Assembly: GCA_001949185.1 (NCBI GenBank)
Contig: BDGG01000002.1
Span: 217,783-281,782 of the forward strand
Reading direction: 5' to 3'
DNA: 64,000 nucleotides
DNA from: Ramazzottius varieornatus
Lineage: Eukaryota; Tardigrada; Eutardigrada; Parachela; Ramazzottiidae
In this document: one piece after another, positions 57,315 through 64,000 of the stretch
Layout of the letters: every line of letters begins with the position of its first letter
How positions within the stretch are numbered: position 1 is the stretch's first letter
Notes under the pieces: generated by a model
What the model was told of the DNA's origin: nothing
The model's input: only the letters and a program-made list of their open reading frames with translations
Database searches by the model: none
Position numbers and translations under genes: made by a program

Positions 57315-60300
57315 CTACATGGCTTGTTCTCGCAAGTAATGGACGGCTCTTTTAATCACAAAGACCCGATCCGAAGGCAGTACTGGACAGTTTCTTGGTG
57401 GGTTACATATGACAAAACGTCGTGTAGAGCGAGGCCCAGCGTCATCTGGTGCCATCAGGCGGTAGAGCCCCAGGCAAATGGTTTCGTACTTACGAAGAGC
57501 CGTCAGCAGGAGCGTCTCATAGGTTCCCCCCTGTAAATCATCACAACTGAGACCGGGCCAGATGGTAACCACTGATGTTGTATGACTGACCACTAGCATG
57601 GCGTATTTGGCCTCTTGCAGACTGATCTGCTGGAGGAGACAACGGTCGGTGAAGGCTTCTTTTTGGGAAAGGTTGGGTCCGCCAATGAGGCCGGCACCCT
57701 CGGCCAGCATCTGCTCAAATTCCGGCGTTATCCCCCCGAAGATGATGTGGCGGAGGATATTCAGTGTGAAGGGGTTGAAGTATGTCTAGTCAGACATAGG
57801 CTTAGACACTAGCTACAAGATATATGGAAGGTGATGATAACCTACGCTGACGAGGAGGGACTGCAGGACGCTGGTGGCGAAGGCGTGGCCACAGGCGAAT
57901 GGCTCGGCCATAAAGAACTCCCGACTGTCCGCATCGTCTTGCTCGATAAATTGGATGTTGGAGTCATTTACTGAAAGCTAACAGGAGATGGAAACAGAAC
58001 AAAAGATGTGTATAGTGCGAGGCCGATAGGGCAGCGTACAGTATGTAACAGTTGAGACTACCGTAATGCCTCATGAACTTCGCGAAGCACGTCATCATAC
58101 GCGTACAGTTCAACTACCGGTCCGAAAATTTTACCCTACCAACCCCCTAAGGGATCTTTCGCGCGTACCATGATCTGCTTCACGAAGTTCATGAAGCATT
58201 ACAGTACGTACTCACTCAGTTCCGTAAGGAGCGGTACAAGGAGGCCGGGTACTACCCGCCCTCCAGGAAGGGACTTTGCAACGCTACGAGCAGCCTGCCT
58301 GCCAAAGGTAGCTATACGAAACCAAACATAGTAATGGCTCCACTGATTCTCGATGACTCGAAGAACAGCATTTGTCCAAGGCCAGTTCTTACCGTCGACG
58401 GATGCTTCAGGACCCGACGTCCTGTGGGTTGGTCGATGTCTGGACACTGCTATCGGTGTATCATTGAAAGCATCATCCAGCATGCCAAAGTTCATAGCCT
58501 TGATTGTCAAAGATGCTAAAATGGTGTCTCTGTCGGAAAGCAGAGAGCCGCCTCCATCCAGGCCTGTTGTGGCAGTCAGCAGCAGAGTCCTCTTAGACGT
58601 GTGAATATTAACGGCGCGCAAATCCGCTCTGCTCAGCCCGAACACCTGCATGCAATCCACTGACCATAATTGACGGTCGTCAAGCGGACAAAAGACTGTG
58701 AGATGCCTGTATAAGCTTGCCTCAACCAAGTGGACCTTGGGGAAACTCATCAAGTTCTTCCATTCCAAGGCTAGAAATCTGGGGTCACTGAGGATGACGA
58801 TATCGTGCAAGTCCTCGTATCGGCTTGTCGAGCTGCGCAAGGCTTGGACAAAGTTGTTCAATCCGATGACCGATGTCGTCTCACCGGTAAAGACGACCAG
58901 GACGATATGGTTGCTAAAGTTCCGTCGTGCAGCCTGAAAGCGGTCCTACAAAGCAGACAAGCCTGCAATGAAGACAGCCAGCTGCAAAGCACGCCCCCCG
59001 TCCCCATCGGATGCGAGCTGGTGCTACATTTTGAAGTCAGAATTGGGTGTTCGGGTCAGCATTTTACCATGAGAATATCGTTGAAAGGCTTGGGCGGACA
59101 CCACCAGAACATGCCGGTGGAATCGAAGCGTGGCTCTCCTGTCAACCTCAAGACGTGGCCTTTTTCGTCAGTAATGGGCTTGTTGACATTCTTCTTATTC
59201 CATACGGCCCTGGCCAACAAATTGACACAGCTGAGACCCGAATGGATTCCGATCTAAGCGTCGACTGTCTTACATGCTTCCAAAGTGGCGCATGAAATAG
59301 ACAATCTTTTTCTCGACGGAGGTGAAGTATGTTCTCTCCAACTCCTGCAACTCTAGGCGCCGCTTTTCCACCTGGACGGTGCTGATACGTCGACGATCGC
59401 CCAACTTGGCCAGCTCCGTCGCCGCTACCGATGAAAAGAAATAGCCGGTCGGCAAACTTTCTTGTTCCGGGCCTTTCGGCCCTTCCATGTTTGGCGACGA
59501 TCGGACTCGCCCGACAAAGTTTCCGTTGGCCATCGGCGATGAAGGATGGTCAAGAGATGGCTTGTCGTACGCTTGGTCGCAACAACATGGCTGGATAAGG
59601 TGGGCATCGGCCAGGTCATTATGACACCTTTGACAAAAGCGCCATGCCCTGCAACACAACAGATACTGTATACCTCAGGTGATCGCGGCCGCTGATGGAG
59701 ATCAAGTATTGGGCAAACCGTTCGGCCTGTTGGGCGCTATCCGCAAGGAAGCAGCCGCAAGTGCCGTTGGTCACAATGAAATCGGGCGGGTTGAGGATGA
59801 ACTGCAGGGAGAAGAAAGAGGCGCCTTCGACAGGCGGTTTTGCCATCGCAATCAGGAGAATATCCAGTTTTAGATAACAGACTTCGGCGGCAGCTTCGAA
59901 GGAAAGTCCCTCGAATGCTCGACTCATTCGGCTGGTGTACATTTCTTTGCCGGCCCCGGTTACATACTCATTCATCCATACAGGGTTCTATCATATAAAA
60001 GATGCTTCGGCCAGGCTACAAGAGTTTTGTGCGCCATAGCCCACCTCGTCAGATGTGTCGCTCGAGCGGGAGGCGAAAAGGTTGCCCATCAAAGTGGAGA
60101 ACCCAGGGGCTACACAGGACTGTGCCAGCAGACCCAGCTTGATTTCCGGCAAACATACCACGTTGTCACCCACTTGTGGGTCCCAGTTTGGTATACTCGT
60201 CAGATAAGACTGCAATACACCATTACAACTAAGTCGCAGGCAAACAAAACGTGCTGTGCTGTGCAAGATTACCATCTGAAGTGGCGCACGCGTCTCACCA

Positions 60301-62670
60301 ATAAGAACGACAGCGTACGCCACTTGCCAAAGCAATCGAAACTAGGCAAAATCCTTCTGCCAAGTGACGCATGCTTCCAACCAACAATACCACAGGCGTG
60401 CGCCATCTGGGAAAACAAATCATCTGGAGGAGGCGCAGGTTCTTAGTGCCATCGACTGGACGCGTGCGCCAGTTGGAGAAACGATCTTTTACGCTGAGTT
60501 TACCAGGCAGCTTCCCAACCACAGTAACTAAGATTGCTCTAGGTGACTGAGGAATATTTGGTACATACCTTGCTGCGATATTGGAGGAGCTGGACGATTA
60601 TGCGTGTCTTTGGATGGTAGTTCTTGACAGCAACGACCTACAAAGATTCCTGTATGACGCGGGGGTAGGAAAGAGAGTAGGAAATCAGTATACTTGCTCG
60701 CATGATGTTGTTTCCGTCCTCTGCTTCGGCATTGCTGGTCGGGATGTCGGCTAGAATGAGGACGGCATCGGCTTCGTGAACTTTTGCGCGACTACAGTCG
60801 CCGGGAACCAGAACGTCCCCTTGAAGGTAGCCAATCTGGAATCTGTTCATCTTGATGAAGCGGGCAAACTCCATGTTGGGCTCCGTTCTACGGACCATGC
60901 AGGTCGTACAGAAAAGAGCTCTCTCTCTCTCTCTCTCTTGATCAAATCATCGTAGACACAGATGCAGAGAGCGACACTCACGTACGGTTCAAGACAGATA
61001 AGTTTGATTCCTTCGATATTGCGATCCGGGTGGAAGAACTCGTTGAAGATGGCCACAATGGTGGCGTGGGTCACGTATCCACAAATCACGACATGTCTGG
61101 GGAAAAGTGGTGAAAGGTAGGCAAGGCTAAAATTAATTCAACTTGGCCGGGACTGTAAATACTTTTCGTTATGGACGCTCCGATATTCGCCCGAGTATTT
61201 TCGCCGACTTCCCACCAGACGCGCCACGTCGGGCAAAGCCAGTGCTATGACAGCCTAAGCACAACGCTGGGTAAGGCTAAGGGCAAAAAACACAACAAAG
61301 CACGATAAGAAAGAAGTACCAGCACGACTATGACAAGGCAGCAGTTGGTCATTTTGCCCAGGACGGTCTTGACGTAAACATCAGCGGAACCCAAAGTGGC
61401 CATGGTACCAAAGGCAAAGTAGCAAAAGTCCCAGTACGATACTCGTTGCCCATCAAAGGCTTGATAGAAGGGGTCGCCCGAGTTTTCCACCTGAATAACA
61501 CCCCATAAAAAGACAACAGTGGTCATTTCATCAACCGAAGTGGGTGCAGAACTGATGTTGGAGGTACCAAATGGAAGAGGCCACCAGCAGCCAGCAAGAT
61601 GGCGATCCAGGTCAGGGCCAACTGCATCAGCTTGATTTTGGCGGGGCTGAAGATCAGACCGATGGCAGCCAGCAGAGCCGGCAGTCGACGAAGGTACAAG
61701 ACACGAAGGAACTTCAAGCCTGTCCACATGATTGTCACAGTCAACGATCAGAGCATTTGCGCTGACCAGTAGAGGGAAAAACCCACGTATACCTATCCAG
61801 TCGCGATCCAGCATGAGACCGACAAAGGCCGGTGGCACCGTAAAGTAGTCGATGACGGAGTAAAGGTTGAAGATAAAGGTCACCTTATCATCCGCCGCCA
61901 GAAACTATCAAAAGCACATATAGTTGCAGCAGGTGTCCAAGAAGGCCATCAAAGGTCAAGGAGGTCGACCCTATTACCCGAAGGACGTAGTAGAGCAGGA
62001 AGAAGCAGTTGAAGGCAAAGTCCACCTGCTGTGGCGCGTTGGCCAGCCAGGCTCGGCACCATTCCACGTCGCGGATTCGACTGCAAATTGGTCACTCTCA
62101 TAACACCTTACCACTCTGTGCTATTTCCAAGGAATTTTGTGGTCGTGCGCTATATATGGCTGGCCCAGAACTTACTGCGAGACGCTGCTGTAGTAGATCA
62201 TCAAGGAGCACATGCTGAAAAGAAAGGCCAGTCCTGACTGCAAGAGCACAACCTACAGTTTACTTATTACATTGTATCGCCCTCGTTACTCGGCCGATAA
62301 CCAACACTAATGCCCAAAGCATTTTAGCCATTTAAATCAGCAGAGATGATACCAGGATCCGTCCAGAGAGGTAATGATCAGAAACGAGCCTATCGGCGGC
62401 ACTGCGCAGGGCTGCCGTCCGGCGCATCTCCTCCAGTGTTGGCCCTTTGTGGCTGGGCACTGCCTTGATGCTCTTTGCCCTGTCAGCCCACAAGACGGCC
62501 ACCATTCTCTTGCGGTGCTCCTCTTTCCTCAAGTAGAGGACTAGCCTGAGGCCTCCGACGAGGCTGGCCAGAATGAAGGGGCTGCAAATGCTGGACAGGA
62601 GGAAGACCCACCATAGGCGCTCTTTGCCCAGCACGACACATGGTGCGTTGTAGCTGGGGATAACCATCAT
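57315..62670 (-). CDS. Slo1/BK-type channel with a non-canonical selectivity filter
   Basis: About 18-20 exons run from ATG 62670 ([10 protein letters not shown], as in Slo1 N-termini) to TAG at 57315. S0 reads [10 protein letters not shown]. The S2-S3 region reads [14 protein letters not shown] and [17 protein letters not shown], and S4 [14 protein letters not shown]. In the pore (61490-61320) VENSGDPF is followed by [14 protein letters not shown] where BK has TMSTVGYGDVYAKT, so filter residues 286-291 read TLGSAD. RCK1 follows ([22 protein letters not shown]...[31 protein letters not shown]). RCK2 follows ([53 protein letters not shown]). BK channels are Ca2+- and voltage-gated K+ channels of the plasma membrane. 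The calcium bowl is partly kept. Joins and frames are intact, so this looks like a functional gene with altered permeation. Confidence 0.88.
58060..58205. repeat. Inverted-repeat element in Slo-like intron
   Basis: GTAATGCCTCATGAACTTCG near 58062 reappears inverted at 58165-58205, with about 45 bp arms and a few mismatches, around a 57 bp centre. It lies in the intron between the exons ending at 58216 and starting at 57970. Confidence 0.6.
60277..60478. repeat. GTGGCGCA hairpins, 3 units in tandem
   Basis: Three left/right arm pairs: AAGTGGCGCACGCG...GTACGCCACTTG, CAAGTGACGCATGC...GTGCGCCATCTGG, GGAGGCGCAGG...GTGCGCCAGTTGG, spaced about 75-80 bp. Within Slo-like intron 60210-60568 (359 bp). 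Confidence 0.85.
60919..60938. repeat. CT microsatellite
   Basis: About ten CT units in a Slo-like intron between the exons at 61096-60986 and 60888-60694. On the coding strand it reads as GA repeats. Confidence 0.9.
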
Positions 62671-63081
62671 CGACTACAGTCAACAATAGCTGCACGCTTG
62701 GCCCCAAATCCCAGGAGGAAGCCACAAAATGTGGGGCCGACAGCACCTGTCGTATGCGCTACCTGAAACTTGTCTGCCTTGAGCTACGAGCAAACGTAGA
62801 CTGTGCGCTATTAAGGGCCACTCAAAAGATTTACAGTGTAGGTTATGAAGTTTTACCCGCTGCAGAGTATTAAAAGTGTCTTACTATTACGGCAGAAGCA
62901 GCTTCAGTGCTCTTATCAGCAAATTCACTGTACGGTGGGAGACGTGCCAAATCTATTTAATACTCGTTCTGTGCTACCACCACCACCAGTACAAGACCAG
63001 GTGAACGGCGTGGACATCCGAGCCACAGCCAAACACCGATCGCAGGGTCGTCCCGGAAATTGTCGTCATAGAGTAGCTGTA

Positions 63082-63220
63082 NNNNNNNNNNNNNNNNNNN
63101 NNNNNNNNNNNNNNNNNNNNNNNNNNNNNNNNNNNNNNNNNNNNNNNNNNNNNNNNNNNNNNNNNNNNNNNNNNNNNNNNNNNNNNNNNNNNNNNNNNNN
63201 NNNNNNNNNNNNNNNNNNNN
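63082..63220. other. Assembly gap (139 N)
   Basis: Undetermined bases. The non-round length suggests a gap sized from read pairs. Confidence 0.95.
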
Positions 63221-63873
63221 AGTTCTATGAGTCATCAGTTACCGCACCCGCTGCTGTATTCCCCCTGACAGATTTCGTTCATATATTATACTACAGTAGT
63301 TCCGCGTATTTGCTTACTACCGTACTGTTCTTGGTGGTGCGATGAGCCGTGGATGGTGTCAAAATTCTAGATGCAACTGGTGAGAAGAGCCCTTCGGTTG
63401 TGTTACTAAAAAATGCGGTGGTGAGATGAGCCCATCGGTGGTGCTGGTGGTGAGAGGAGCCCTCTCCATTATTTTTAGCCCAGATGCTGAAAGCCCGAAA
63501 CAACTGTAGGGAAAGTCAGTTACGTTACGTAACTTGTCCAATTAGTAATTAAATAAACCAGTCCACATTGCAAGGCACAAACTTCCTTCAAGCGACTTGA
63601 AAAGGTGTAGTTAAACAGCCAGAAGAGGGGAGAACTTGCGATACCCGCAAGCGAGATACACCAGAGCCTTGAGCGGAAAGGAAGTTCTTTGATGGACCAG
63701 CTATCGACAGCAGTGCGTAACATGAACCCTCAACAAGACTGACAGGCGCGGAATGTCCCTTCTTGAACCGTAAACGTTCGCGCTTTATCGGAAACCCAAC
63801 AACTGCACGAGGAACCGGACGGTCACTTCATCTTGAACCTGGACAGATAACTCAGCATGCTCGTCTTCTCAAG

Positions 63874-64000
63874 TGGCGCACGCTATCAGCCAGTAAGGCT
63901 GATAATGTGCGCCAGTTTCGGGAAATAATCTAATCTTTAGCTCGTTTTCTTGAGTGGCGCACTTTGTCACTGTCGGCGGCCTGGAGCTGTGCGCAACTTT
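63874..64000. repeat. GTGGCGCA hairpins, 2 units at the window end
   Basis: CAAGTGGCGCACGCTATCAGC...GTGCGCCAGTTTCG and GAGTGGCGCACTTTGTCAC...TGTGCGCAACTTT. No gene is modelled around them. Confidence 0.8.

Larger units (their letters stand above)
62671..64000. other. 5' flank of Slo-like gene, with gap and direct repeats
   Basis: The promoter and any 5' noncoding exon of the Slo-like gene should be here; a CTGTAG acceptor lies just before its ATG. A 139-N gap covers 63082-63220. Between 63330 and 63470 a unit of the form GGTGGTGAGATGAGCCC recurs about four times with changes. Two hairpin units close the window (63874-64000). No gene is supported. Confidence 0.35.

Noticed and set aside
57565-57640. 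Continuous reading through ~57540-57605 in the Slo-like gene as coding
   Set aside because: The open stretch between AKYAML and GGTYETLL fits no BK sequence and has GTGGTC and TTTACAG borders, so a short in-frame intron is preferred, though not proven.
3347-64000. CRISPR-like array from the repeated GTGGCGCA units
   Set aside because: The units are hairpins scattered singly or in twos and threes inside animal introns, with no unique spacers and no cas genes.
1-64000. tRNA or rRNA genes
   Set aside because: I looked for T-loop GTTCRA motifs with paired flanks and found none that fold convincingly; a covariance-model scan would be needed to exclude diverged ones.

Overview
The window is animal nuclear DNA. 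Almost every gene is split by short GT-AG introns, and the products are animal proteins: an aminergic receptor, TRPM and Slo ion channels, a LanC-like protein, GINS2 and cadherin-type domains. An octopamine/alpha1-like receptor and a candidate DH44/CRF-like hormone precursor suggest a protostome with a fairly compact genome. I cannot place it further from sequence alone. All exon models were built by hand from splice sites, frame and family resemblance; boundaries may be off by a base or two.

Layout. 0-2.5 kb: two small secreted-peptide genes on +, one with defensin-like cysteine spacing and one with prohormone architecture. 3.1-6.5 kb: a complete LanC-like gene (-) and a divergent zinc-finger gene (+) whose possible start codons overlap. 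6.7-7.8 kb: leucine-rich-repeat remnants. 8.5-14.9 kb: a five-exon amine GPCR (-). 17.9-18.9 kb: a four-TM CD20-like gene (-), with a possible decayed relative at 19.4-19.9 kb. 20.8-21.7 kb: a frameshifted LRR-receptor relic. 24.6-32.6 kb: a large secreted protein mixing degenerate cadherin-type domains with Gly/Tyr and Pro/Ser/Tyr-rich repeats (-). 34.4-54.3 kb: two tandem TRPM2-like channel genes (-), each ending in a NUDT9-homology domain. GINS2 (+) and a Tc1-like transposon (+) lie inside introns of the first. 54.8-56.1 kb: a SANT/Myb-like gene (-). 57.3-62.7 kb: a Slo1/BK-like channel gene (-).

Three things stand out. (1) A family of short hairpins, with arms built on CAAGTGGCGCAC and GTGCGCCACTTG, occurs in about 20 clusters of one to three units. 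Nearly all sit inside introns, and intron length tends to rise with unit number. (2) The Slo-like channel has TLGSAD where potassium channels have TVGYGD, in an otherwise intact gene. (3) The two TRPM2-like paralogues keep a NUDT9-H domain but lack a recognisable Nudix catalytic box and have unusual pore and S6 segments. Several MITE-like inverted-repeat elements are scattered through introns and spacers, and one inverted repeat coincides with an assembly gap.
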